A stretch of DNA of 8,968 bases from Treponema sp. (lineage in GTDB: Bacteria > Spirochaetota > Spirochaetia > Treponematales > Breznakiellaceae): contig JAISJS010000040.1 in the NCBI GenBank assembly GCA_031261385.1, positions 1-8,968 on the forward strand, read 5' to 3'. Positions 1 through 6,611 of the stretch are shown here, one piece after another. A program made the position numbers and the translations under genes. The notes under the pieces are model-generated. The model had not been told where the DNA came from, searched no databases, and was given only the letters and a program-made list of their open reading frames with translations. Each line of letters opens with the position of its first letter. Within the stretch, counting starts at the first letter, position 1.

Positions 1-356
1 TCGGTATAGGCGCCGAGCCGTTCCAGAAGACCGATGGCGGTGATAATTCCCCGTCCCGCACAGCCGACGCCCGGTTCCGGCCCGCCCGATTCGACGCACC
101 GGGTACCCCGGTAACCCTCTTTTAAAATACTCGAAAGTTCAATATTTTCCCCGATATCCCGCAGGGTATCCAGGGTTGTTTTCTGCGCGAGGCCTCCCAA
201 CAGCAGCCGTGTCGAATCGGCCTTGGGATCGCAGCCCACGACCATTACTTTTCTGCCGAGTTCGGCAAGGCCTGCGGTGAGGTTTTGGGTGGTCGTCGAT
301 TTGCCAATGCCTCCTTTTCCGTAGATCGCAATCTGCCTGATTTTTTCGTTTACCAT
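1..356 (-). CDS. NifH-like nitrogenase reductase iron protein, N-terminal 118 residues (cut by window edge)
   Basis: ATP-dependent electron donor of the nitrogenase superfamily: a homodimer with one [4Fe-4S] cluster that passes electrons to a D/K-type partner. Visible in the 118 residues are the Walker A loop GKGGIGKS (residues 13-20), the GCDPKADSTR switch I region (41-50) and the block around ESGGPEPGVGCAGRG, whose Cys99 matches cluster ligand Cys97 of Azotobacter NifH. Arg102 matches the Arg100 that DraT ADP-ribosylates in some diazotrophs. The second cluster cysteine lies beyond the left edge. The ATG at 356 is 2 nt after the stop of the NifX-like gene, with GGGAG (369-365) 8 nt upstream. 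The fragment is very close to true NifH, nearer than to BchL or CfbC. I infer it serves the D/K pair upstream in the same operon; service to another nitrogenase elsewhere in the genome is possible. Confidence 0.93.
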   Translation of the reverse strand, partial: MVNEKIRQIAIYGKGGIGKSTTTQNLTAGLAELGRKVMVVGCDPKADSTRLLLGGLAQKTTLDTLRDIGENIELSSILKEGYRGTRCVESGGPEPGVGCAGRGIITAIGLLERLGAYT

Positions 357-358
357 TA

Positions 359-742
359 TTATTTCTCCCGGTTAATTTCCGCATACTTTAAATGGTATGC
401 ATGTACTTTTGAGACGGCGAAATCAATATCCGCAGGCGACTCAAGGGCGGTAATACCTGCCCGTTTTAAAAACATGTGCGGCTTTGGTCCAACCTTCATA
501 GTTAAAATATAGGTACAGTCCGAAAGGAGTTTTATTACCGAATCAAGCCGCGCATCACTATGACCCAAACACCCGCCTGCGCTTTGGCAGGATTCTTCAA
601 TGCTTTTCGGAATAACTCTTTTTTCAATAAATTCCCAGGCGCCGGTATCATCAACCGTGAGAACATAAAAATCATTGGTATGGCCAAAATGGAGATCTAC
701 CTTTTTCCCGTCGGAAGAGGTAACGGCAATGTTATACGGCAT
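359..742 (-). CDS. NifX/NafY-family (dinitrogenase FeMo-cofactor biosynthesis domain) small protein
   Basis: A 127-residue single-domain protein of the family covering NifX, NafY and the NifB C-terminal extension, which bind or carry Fe-S cofactor precursors such as NifB-co. It opens as these domains do (IAVTSSDGK, residues 5-13), then carries HFGH (18-21), a CQSAGGCLGH stretch with Cys52, Cys58 and His61, a DARLDSVIKLLSDC helix ending at Cys76, and a VGPKP turn (84-88). His and Cys residues in these places are the likely cluster contacts. The reading frame is open further upstream, but the ATG at 742 is preferred: it has GAGGG (752-748) 5 nt upstream, lies just past the NifK-like stop, and gives the normal family N-terminus. 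It sits between the K-like and H-like genes, so it probably delivers or stores the cofactor for the D-like subunit. Exact substrate cluster unknown. Confidence 0.87.
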   Translation of the reverse strand: MPYNIAVTSSDGKKVDLHFGHTNDFYVLTVDDTGAWEFIEKRVIPKSIEESCQSAGGCLGHSDARLDSVIKLLSDCTYILTMKVGPKPHMFLKRAGITALESPADIDFAVSKVHAYHLKYAEINREK

Positions 743-752
743 TTTTTCCCTC
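743..752 (-). promoter_or_regulatory. Ribosome binding site fixing the NifX-like start
   Basis: On the minus strand GAGGG (752-748) sits 5 nt before the ATG at 742, inside the region just after the NifK-like stop (761-759). The alternative upstream ATG codons at 772 and 868 overlap the NifK-like frame and lack an equally good site, so 742 is the supported start. Confidence 0.6.
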
Positions 753-758
753 GCTGCC

Positions 759-2126
759 TCAGCCTGCTTCATCAAGGATAAACTGGGTCCTTGAAGTAGT
801 AGTTTTTGATTTAAATACATTGGAATATATTTCTTCCAAAAGATTGAGACCGCCTGTGTATCCTGCATAGCTTTGATTCACCACGACTGTTTCAGGCAGC
901 GGCAGGCTTAAAAAGGCATAAAAATTATTGGTATTTACCGCCAGATTTTTTTCCCAACTGCTTCCGACAAATAAGGCCTTCCGTGATTTCCCCAGTTTTT
1001 CCTTAATGTCACGCTGTATCAAACCGCCGTCAGATTCAAAAAACAAAAGGTCCCGTAATGTATCAACACGGGAAGCGGCAGCTTCGGTGACAAAACTTTG
1101 CTGGGTTTCACTGGGGGCGTCAATAACATATACGCCCTTAAGAATATAACCGACTTCATTTACCAAAAAACTGCCGACACCAATTCCATATAAACTGTCA
1201 CCGACAACATACAATTCAGAGGGGAGATTGTTCCGGTATTCAGTCAAAAAATCAGCCATGGAAATAAGGTATTGATAAAATCTGCTCTCTTCTTTTTGAA
1301 TGACTTTTTCGACGGTGATTTCAGAAATTCCCGCAAATACACCCACCGCACGAAGAAAAGCGCTTGATTCCTGCGCTCCCACCGGCAATACCGGATAATG
1401 CAGATACGGCGTGCCATATTTTTGTTCAAGAAGTTTAACGGTACTCAATCCTACCCAGGGAGAAAGCAGCAGATTAAATTGGGCATTGGGAATATCTTTC
1501 CATTCAGAAACTCCGGCGGAACCATAACCAAAAAGAATATTTACCTCAAGGCCGATTGATTCAAGGAGGCTCTTTATATTTTCAAGATCCCCCCGCCAAA
1601 ACGGATCCTGATACGGAACTGAGGAAAATACATTGACCAGGCCTTTCCGCAGATTGGGTTCCGCATCGCCGACAAATTGTTCGATTATCGCATTGACAAC
1701 CAACTCATGCCCAAAATAATTATTCCCCTTGAATCCCGCGGTTTCTACGCCGACAACCGGTTTGCCCGCATCGGCAAATTCCGCTGCAATGCTGATAGTA
1801 TCGTCTCCGACAATGTCGGCAGTACAGCCGGTTAAGACGACAAAAAGGTCTCCCCGCATAACTTTTAAGGCGCCGTCTATCGTTGCCCGTAATTTTTTTT
1901 CACCACCAAAAACGACTTCCTGTTCGTAGGTATTGGTACTGGAAATATGAGCTCCCCCCGCATACCCTTCCCCCTGATGTCCGGCGCCTGATGTAGTAAA
2001 ACCGTGGACTTTTCCGGAACATCCGGGACCGGCGTGTACGACGGGGTGTGCGTGGGGAATTGCCAATACCGTCTGCTGTGCGCCCAATGCACAGGTATAT
2101 CTTGCCTGCTCGATTACAAAACTCAT
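759..2126 (-). CDS. NifK-like beta subunit of a nitrogenase-like reductase
   Basis: Oxidoreductase/nitrogenase component 1 family, 455 residues: clearly shorter than molybdenum NifK (about 520) and near AnfK or NifN length. It lacks the long NifK N-terminal arm and starts almost directly at the cluster region. Cys12 (in YTCALGAQQ), Cys36 (in VVHAGPGC) and Cys101 (in LTGCTADIVGDD) line up with the three P-cluster ligands of NifK (Cys70, Cys95, Cys153). Between Cys36 and the VVFGGEKKL motif (71-79) lies a Gly/His-rich stretch (residues 37-66, with GAGHQGEGYAGG) where NifK has its RHFREP-type segment. Its ATG overlaps the stop of the NifD-like gene by 4 nt (ATGA), which suggests translational coupling and equimolar production; GGAGGG lies upstream. 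It should form the heterotetramer with the NifD-like chain and share an interface P-type cluster. A scaffold (NifN-like) role is the main alternative. Confidence 0.9.
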   Translation of the reverse strand: MSFVIEQARYTCALGAQQTVLAIPHAHPVVHAGPGCSGKVHGFTTSGAGHQGEGYAGGAHISSTNTYEQEVVFGGEKKLRATIDGALKVMRGDLFVVLTGCTADIVGDDTISIAAEFADAGKPVVGVETAGFKGNNYFGHELVVNAIIEQFVGDAEPNLRKGLVNVFSSVPYQDPFWRGDLENIKSLLESIGLEVNILFGYGSAGVSEWKDIPNAQFNLLLSPWVGLSTVKLLEQKYGTPYLHYPVLPVGAQESSAFLRAVGVFAGISEITVEKVIQKEESRFYQYLISMADFLTEYRNNLPSELYVVGDSLYGIGVGSFLVNEVGYILKGVYVIDAPSETQQSFVTEAAASRVDTLRDLLFFESDGGLIQRDIKEKLGKSRKALFVGSSWEKNLAVNTNNFYAFLSLPLPETVVVNQSYAGYTGGLNLLEEIYSNVFKSKTTTSRTQFILDEAG

Positions 2127-3592
2127 TTTGTATTCCCTCCCTCAAAATAAAACGGATCTTCCTGATTTAACCACCAATCGGTATACGGGTGCTCAAAATG
2201 GCGGGAAATATTTTCCACCAGTTTTTTTGTCTGCAGAGCTTCGTATATACGTCGGCCGAATTTTACCACCCCTTCATATCCGATACTGTAATTTGCATCC
2301 CCTTCAAAAAGGGTGGGGATACCAAGTTTGGATCCCAGGCCGGTCAATCCCATGTGCCGACATACGAGCAAATCGGGCTTAAGCCTTTCCAGTATTTTTA
2401 TCACCTGATAGGGCTGCATATTACAGACTGAAAAATTCGGGATATCGCCGTTTGTTTCAATAAGGGCATTTAACGTGTTAACCGATTCGGGGTTATCAGT
2501 TTTTAAATCGTGGTGTAATGAAGTGGCTCCCGCCAATTCAAGCCCAAGGCTTTTACCGATGTTTGCAAGATTATGGGCAAAAGAATCGCCCGATACCACG
2601 TACAGCCGTTTCCCCTGTAATTTCGTCCGCAATTCCTGCAATTCACTTTCGTATTTTGCCTTTTCTTCGGCAATTACTTTTTCCGCAAGTTCTTCCCGGT
2701 GGGTAACTTTACCGATTGCCCTAAGCCATGTGTCGGTCCAGTCAATGCCATAGGGAGAAGCAGTTTTAATTTCGGGAACGCCGTATTGCTCTTCCAAAAC
2801 AGCCGCAACATACAGTGACAGTGTTTCGCAGATTGTTGTTGAACAGACTGCTTCCGAAATGGTTTCAAGCTGCGCAAGATCGGTAAGCGCCATCAGGTAA
2901 TTCACCCGCAGGTTCATCCTCCCCAAAAGCGGGCTAAAGGTATCGGTTCCTTCAAAATTAAATACATTGACCAGATCTTCCTGCTTTTTTTTCGGCGGCT
3001 TTACCAGCTTCCGCAATATTGCGTGAAAAACCGAATCAAACCCGCTTGACCAAATTTTTGATTTAAACCCTTCACAGTAAATGGCAGATACTATTATACC
3101 CAATTCCTCTTCCATTTCTTCCGTGACGCTTTCTATATCTTCACCGATAATACCGGAGGCGCAGGACGTTGAAACCATAATCGCCTTGGGATTAAAACGT
3201 TTATACGCCTCCCGGATCGCTTTTTTCAGTTTATCCGACGCGCCAAAAATGGTATCTTTTTCCTGAAGGTTAACGCTCATGACATGCAGATCAAACGGTT
3301 CCTGTTTCCGGGCAGCCGCGGTTCCCCGCGCGGCAAGCGTTGCGCCAATCATTCCCGCATCGCAGCCAATAGGGGCGTGGCAGACCATTGCAACATCACG
3401 AATATGGGCAACAACACCGCCGCCCTGCCCGCCCATGCAGCTTGAGCACTGGCTGAAAGACCGGTCACAGGGAGCATAGTTATCCGCTTTTGCCTTCTCG
3501 TACAGGTCTTTTGCAGTCCCGTTGTACGTTATTACCGAATGAAGCCTCCGTTCCCGTACCTCAACTTCCGGCGCTGTGCTGAATACACTCAT
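2123..3592 (-). CDS. NifD-like alpha subunit of a nitrogenase-like reductase (putative catalytic, cofactor-binding chain)
   Basis: 489 residues, about NifD length. P-cluster ligands by motif alignment are Cys52 (in QCSSCMGGQGGG), Cys77 (in CHAPIGC) and Cys144 (in STSCASGIIGEDI), matching NifD Cys62, Cys88 and Cys154. Cys255 (in TTICETLSLYVAAVLEEQYG) is 16 positions from a conserved YG, exactly as NifD Cys275 is, so the cofactor anchor is kept. Near residues 424-441 (LGIPTLFEGDANYSIGYEG), the position of NifD His442 reads as Gly431, with no histidine close by. This argues against a standard FeMo-cofactor and homocitrate site. Extra cysteines occur at 42, 49, 71 and 250. Start: AGGAGG (3603-3598) 5 nt before the ATG, overlapping the permease stop codon. 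The stop overlaps the K-like start. Probably reduces a substrate other than N2; a NifE-like scaffold role cannot be excluded. Confidence 0.91.
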   Translation of the reverse strand: MSVFSTAPEVEVRERRLHSVITYNGTAKDLYEKAKADNYAPCDRSFSQCSSCMGGQGGGVVAHIRDVAMVCHAPIGCDAGMIGATLAARGTAAARKQEPFDLHVMSVNLQEKDTIFGASDKLKKAIREAYKRFNPKAIMVSTSCASGIIGEDIESVTEEMEEELGIIVSAIYCEGFKSKIWSSGFDSVFHAILRKLVKPPKKKQEDLVNVFNFEGTDTFSPLLGRMNLRVNYLMALTDLAQLETISEAVCSTTICETLSLYVAAVLEEQYGVPEIKTASPYGIDWTDTWLRAIGKVTHREELAEKVIAEEKAKYESELQELRTKLQGKRLYVVSGDSFAHNLANIGKSLGLELAGATSLHHDLKTDNPESVNTLNALIETNGDIPNFSVCNMQPYQVIKILERLKPDLLVCRHMGLTGLGSKLGIPTLFEGDANYSIGYEGVVKFGRRIYEALQTKKLVENISRHFEHPYTDWWLNQEDPFYFEGGNTK

Positions 3593-3601
3593 AATTTCCT
3601 C

Positions 3602-4489
3602 CTATCTCCACCTGATTAAAAGCTTCTCGACAATGAGCAGCAATTTATTTAAAAGAGTTACCACCACGGCAATGACGATGATCCCCGCTACCACCCTGGT
3701 GTAATCCGCAAAATCCGAATAATACTTTACAAACCATCCCAAACCGGAAGTAGCGCCGATAAGTTCAGCGGCGGTTAATACCATGAATGATGTTGATAAG
3801 GTTACATTCATACCGGTAATAATACGCGGCAGACAGTACGGAAACAAAATGTGTAAAAACATTGAAAGGGATCTGGTATTAAGTGTTTTTGCCGAATCCA
3901 TGACCCTCCGGTCAACGGTTGATACACTGATGATCATATTGATAAATACCGGCCAGAAAATACTGTTAAATATGATAAAAATTGAAGCCGCCCTGAAGCT
4001 GGGAAAAAGCGCTACCACATACGGCGTATATACAATGGGCGGAATGGGGCTGATAACTTTTGCAATCGGCAGAACTGCCTTACGGATCCGTTCAAACCAG
4101 CCTACTACCATTCCCAAACTGATTGCAAGAAACAACGCAAGCGCCATAGCGGTAAAAAGCAGGCCCATTGAATACCTGATTCCCCGCAATATTTTACGCC
4201 AATCGCTTAAAAAGACCGCAAAAACCCTTTCCGGCACCGGAACAAGCATGGTATTTGTCCGGGTTGTTTTTGTCGCCATAAATTCCCATATAAAAAGGAT
4301 AACAAATATTACCAGTACAATATCGTTGACATTTTTTTCTTTGCGGCGGACGATAAGCACTGCTTCGATTAAAACAATGATGGAGAAAAATACCCACTTG
4401 TTGGCAATTACCACCAGCGGCGGACTTAAGGTTGATAGTACAAGCGCAATAAAAAATAAATGGGGAATAATCTTATATACCCGGCTCAT
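3602..4489 (-). CDS. ABC transporter permease, SsuC/TauC/ThiX type, with extended N-terminus
   Basis: Inner-membrane permease of an ABC importer of the nitrate/sulfonate/taurine/pyrimidine class, 295 residues against the usual 250-265. The core carries the binding-protein-dependent transport domain with about five or six hydrophobic helices from residue 105 on, and an EAA-type cytoplasmic loop (AKTLNTRSLSMFLHILFP, then PRIITGM) that docks to the ATPase. The first 75 residues hold extra hydrophobic stretches (about 8-29, 33-48 and 57-70), more than the single first helix of typical SsuC. Its ATG overlaps the ATPase stop by 4 nt (ATGA), so ATPase and permease are translationally coupled. Its stop codon overlaps the Shine-Dalgarno sequence of the NifD-like gene 9 nt downstream, tying the transporter to the reductase. 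The substrate cannot be read from the sequence. Confidence 0.92.
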   Translation of the reverse strand: MSRVYKIIPHLFFIALVLSTLSPPLVVIANKWVFFSIIVLIEAVLIVRRKEKNVNDIVLVIFVILFIWEFMATKTTRTNTMLVPVPERVFAVFLSDWRKILRGIRYSMGLLFTAMALALFLAISLGMVVGWFERIRKAVLPIAKVISPIPPIVYTPYVVALFPSFRAASIFIIFNSIFWPVFINMIISVSTVDRRVMDSAKTLNTRSLSMFLHILFPYCLPRIITGMNVTLSTSFMVLTAAELIGATSGLGWFVKYYSDFADYTRVVAGIIVIAVVVTLLNKLLLIVEKLLIRWR

Positions 4490-5283
4490 ATTACCACCTC
4501 ATTTCCGCCGATATTCTCCATAACATCCCGAAAGAACAGCGCCATGATCCGTTCCCGCAGCTTAAGATATTCGGGGGTTTTGAATATATCTTCCCGAACC
4601 CGCGGCCGGTCAAATGGTATGGTAATTTCTTCTTCGATTTTTTTGTTATACATAAAGAACACCCTGTCGGAAAGCAGTATCGCTTCATCAACATCATGCG
4701 TTACAAAAACAATGGTCTTTTTTTTCTCGTTTAACAAAAGTTCCAGAAGCACGTCCTGAAGAACAAGTTTATTCTTGGCATCAATGGCGCCGAATGGTTC
4801 ATCCATAAGGAGAATATCAGGCTCCATAGCCAGCGTCCGCGCAATGGCAACCCGCTGCTGCATTCCGCCTGAAAGCTGAAAAGGATACTTGTTTTCAAAA
4901 CCGTGAAGTCCTACTTTTTCCAGATACTGTTTTGCTATTTCATCAACCTCCCTGGGTTTAATTTCATTGTTTATCTGCTTTATTCCAAAGCTGATATTAC
5001 GCCGTGATGTCATCCAGGGAAAAAGGGAATAATGCTGAAACACGATTCCCCTGTTTTTCCCGGGACCATCCACGGCCTCTCCGTCAATCAGAAACTCCCC
5101 GCGGGTAAGCGGCCTGATACCGCTTAAAACACTCAATATGGTGCTCTTCCCGCAGCCGCTTGATCCAATGATGCTGACAAATTCCCCTTCCTCTACGAAA
5201 AGGTCCAAATCATTTATTGCATTAAATGATTTGCCGTTATCGACATAATCAAGAACTGCATGGCTCACCTGAATCTTGCTCAT
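4486..5283 (-). CDS. ABC transporter ATP-binding protein, SsuB/TauB type
   Basis: 265-residue ATPase energising the importer. All motifs are intact: Walker A GSSGCGKST (residues 40-48), Q-loop VFQ (Gln83), the FPWMT segment typical of the nitrate/sulfonate/taurine subfamily (88-92), signature LSGGMQQR (137-144), Walker B ILLMDEPFGAID (157-168), and the H-loop His196 in VTHDVDEA. No C-terminal regulatory domain is visible. The start at 5283 has GGGGAG upstream and lies 26 nt after the stop of the binding-protein gene; its stop overlaps the permease start. Genes of this class import aliphatic sulfonates, taurine, nitrate, pyrimidines or riboflavin, so homology alone does not identify the ligand. 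Co-transcription with the nitrogenase-like genes suggests it imports their substrate, a product precursor or a cofactor component. Confidence 0.95.
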   Translation of the reverse strand: MSKIQVSHAVLDYVDNGKSFNAINDLDLFVEEGEFVSIIGSSGCGKSTILSVLSGIRPLTRGEFLIDGEAVDGPGKNRGIVFQHYSLFPWMTSRRNISFGIKQINNEIKPREVDEIAKQYLEKVGLHGFENKYPFQLSGGMQQRVAIARTLAMEPDILLMDEPFGAIDAKNKLVLQDVLLELLLNEKKKTIVFVTHDVDEAILLSDRVFFMYNKKIEEEITIPFDRPRVREDIFKTPEYLKLRERIMALFFRDVMENIGGNEVVI

Positions 5284-5309
5284 TGGAGTTTCTCCCCTCT
5301 ACCGATTAC

Positions 5310-6398
5310 CTAATTGTTCTCGTCAAAATGCTTTTTTACGCCCTGATAAAAAGGATCATTGGGATAATCCTTCAGGATCTGATTAAGCGCATCCCCATAA
5401 ATGGAAGCATCAACATGGGAAGCTATATCGGCGCCGCCTTTGGCATACCCAACGCTCACCATACCATCGTAAAAGGTTTGAACCGGTTTTTTCCCCGGAT
5501 CGGGGTTCAGGTTATAATGCCCATAGTCATAATACTGATTTTGTTTGAGCCCGCGATCGGCGTCATAAAATTTATCTGCAATATCCAGGGTCTTTTCATG
5601 TTCAAACGTATAAACTTTATATGCCCGGATAAGCGCCCGGAAAAAGGCCACATAATCCTCCCGCCGCTTTTCGATATTTTTTTTGGTTGTCGAAAGACGG
5701 CAGCACGGGAAATTGGAGGTCAGATCATCAACATGCAATACCACCGGCAGCCCCTGTTCCTCGGCGACCACCCGCCAGTTGACAAAGATGTTCCCCACAT
5801 CAAGCTCACCTTTTCTGACGGCTTCCAGAATCGTCGCAGCGCTGTCAAGTTCAACAAAGGTGATTTTTGAAAGGTCCGCCCCCTGCCGGGAAAGCCATCC
5901 CCTGAGGGCGACATCACCGGTATTGGCGCGAATAGCCCCAATTCGCTTGCCGTTAAGGCTGTCTTTGGTAAAATTGGCATACTGGGCCTGATTTTCGGGC
6001 CGGGTAATAAGCGCCGCCCCTTCGCCCATGACCCCGCCGACAATGACCAGATCGTTCCCCTGCTCAATAAAGAGCAGCGGGGCGGTAGTTCCGCTCCCAA
6101 AGGCCAAATCTATTTTGCCTGTCGAAACCGCCATGAGTTGATCCACATTTCCGCTCGTATTAAGAGGATTCAGAATCACATCCAGGCCTTCTTCCTCAAA
6201 ATACTTTTGATCAATGGCAATGGCCAGCAGAGGATTCCCTATACCCGTTGTTGTCCAGGGCACATCAAACCGTGTCAGCGCCTTTCCATTCTCCCCCACT
6301 TTGGCAGTCTTCTTGGAACAGCCATTTAAGGAAAAAATCACCAGGGCGGCAAGGCATACCAATACCATGTTCGACAGTTTTCTTCCGCTTCGTTTCAT
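5310..6398 (-). CDS. Lipoprotein substrate-binding protein of the ABC importer (NMT1/SsuA family)
   Basis: 362-residue solute-binding lipoprotein. The N-terminus is basic (MKRSGRK), followed by a hydrophobic stretch and the lipobox-like FSLNGC, with Cys27 as the likely lipidated residue; Asn at -2 is unusual but spirochaete lipoboxes are relaxed. The mature part reads as an NMT1/THI5-like periplasmic fold: DQKYFEEEGLDVIL, then GKIDLAFGSGTTAPLLF, then a hinge region and RALIRAYKVYTFE. It is the first gene of the operon, as expected for the most abundant transporter component. An in-frame GTG 12 nt further upstream would give 366 residues, but this GTG is part of the GTGAGG ribosome binding site, so ATG 6398 is preferred. 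The ligand class (sulfonate, thioether, pyrimidine or other) is not decided by these features. Confidence 0.92.
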   Translation of the reverse strand: MKRSGRKLSNMVLVCLAALVIFSLNGCSKKTAKVGENGKALTRFDVPWTTTGIGNPLLAIAIDQKYFEEEGLDVILNPLNTSGNVDQLMAVSTGKIDLAFGSGTTAPLLFIEQGNDLVIVGGVMGEGAALITRPENQAQYANFTKDSLNGKRIGAIRANTGDVALRGWLSRQGADLSKITFVELDSAATILEAVRKGELDVGNIFVNWRVVAEEQGLPVVLHVDDLTSNFPCCRLSTTKKNIEKRREDYVAFFRALIRAYKVYTFEHEKTLDIADKFYDADRGLKQNQYYDYGHYNLNPDPGKKPVQTFYDGMVSVGYAKGGADIASHVDASIYGDALNQILKDYPNDPFYQGVKKHFDENN

Positions 6399-6410
6399 AA
6401 AAAACCTCAC
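6399..6410 (-). promoter_or_regulatory. Ribosome binding site fixing the binding-protein start
   Basis: GTGAGG (6410-6405) followed by six T residues and the ATG at 6398 gives normal spacing. Automated calling may take the GTG as the start; the layout says it is part of the Shine-Dalgarno region. Confidence 0.6.
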
Positions 6411-6430
6411 TTTTTTATGTCTTTTTATCC

Positions 6431-6452
6431 TAGTAATACTAAGTATTTACTA
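6431..6452. repeat. Second imperfect palindrome in the leader of the transporter/nitrogenase-like operon
   Basis: On the plus strand TAGTAATACT is followed by AGTATTTACTA after one base; the arms are inverted copies differing by one inserted base. It lies downstream of the predicted transcription start and could be a second operator half-site pair or a small AT-rich hairpin in the mRNA leader. It shares TAGTA-type half sites with the neighbouring palindrome at 6455-6480. Confidence 0.45.
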
Positions 6453-6454
6453 CT

Positions 6455-6480
6455 ACTAGAATTCCGATCAGAATACTAGT
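6455..6480. promoter_or_regulatory. Candidate operator: inverted repeat over the -10 box and start site
   Basis: ACTAGAATTC (6455-6464) and GAATACTAGT (6471-6480) are inverted copies with one mismatch, separated by the 6-nt CGATCA. The element covers the -10 box and the expected transcription start of the operon promoter, a classic place for a repressor. Arm length and spacing fit a dimeric helix-turn-helix protein. No regulator gene lies in the window and the motif does not match an operator I can name. Confidence 0.55.
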
Positions 6481-6501
6481 AAATAAAAAAAATAATGTCA
6501 A
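6473..6501 (-). promoter_or_regulatory. Sigma70-type promoter of the transporter/nitrogenase-like operon
   Basis: On the minus strand a consensus -35 TTGACA (6501-6496) is followed after exactly 17 nt of A/T-rich spacer by TAGTAT (6478-6473) as -10. Expected start is near 6466, giving a leader of about 68 nt before the ATG at 6398. It is the only strong promoter-like sequence I found upstream of the operon, so all seven genes probably depend on it. Confidence 0.7.
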
Positions 6502-6510
6502 GTGGAAATT

Positions 6511-6611
6511 AAAAAAAAATAATAGTAACCACGAACGACACTAACGGTACAAACGGGGGGCCTCTCCTGGTTTCTTATCTTTATTCGTGTCTATTCGTGC
6601 TGTTCGTGGTT
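6511..6611 (-). terminator. Probable terminator of the 5'-nucleotidase gene, built from a repeat
   Basis: Minus-strand transcripts leaving the nucleotidase meet AACCACGAAC (6611-6602), a loop of about 65 nt with further partial pairing, then GTTCGTGGTT (6536-6527). The stem base is followed 8 nt later by nine T residues (6519-6511). The 10-bp outer stem is perfect and begins 14 nt past the stop codon. The long loop is unusual for an intrinsic terminator, so termination is likely but not certain. Confidence 0.45.

Noticed and set aside
743..868. Longer N-terminus for the NifX-like protein (169 residues)
   Set aside because: The extra 42 residues overlap the NifK-like frame, do not look like the family, and the ATG at 742 has the better ribosome binding site.
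1..3592. Classical N2-fixing nitrogenase (nifHDK)
   Set aside because: Gene order, importer linkage, loss of the His442 equivalent and the altered K-like segment do not fit Mo-nitrogenase; the NifH-like protein alone is not diagnostic.
3783..4523. 246-codon open frame on the plus strand
   Set aside because: It lies antisense to the permease gene, has low-complexity Ile/Thr/Ser-rich translation, no family match I recognise and no ribosome binding site; a shadow of the real gene.
5226..5870. 214-codon open frame on the plus strand
   Set aside because: Antisense to the well-supported binding protein and ATPase genes, with no recognisable domain.
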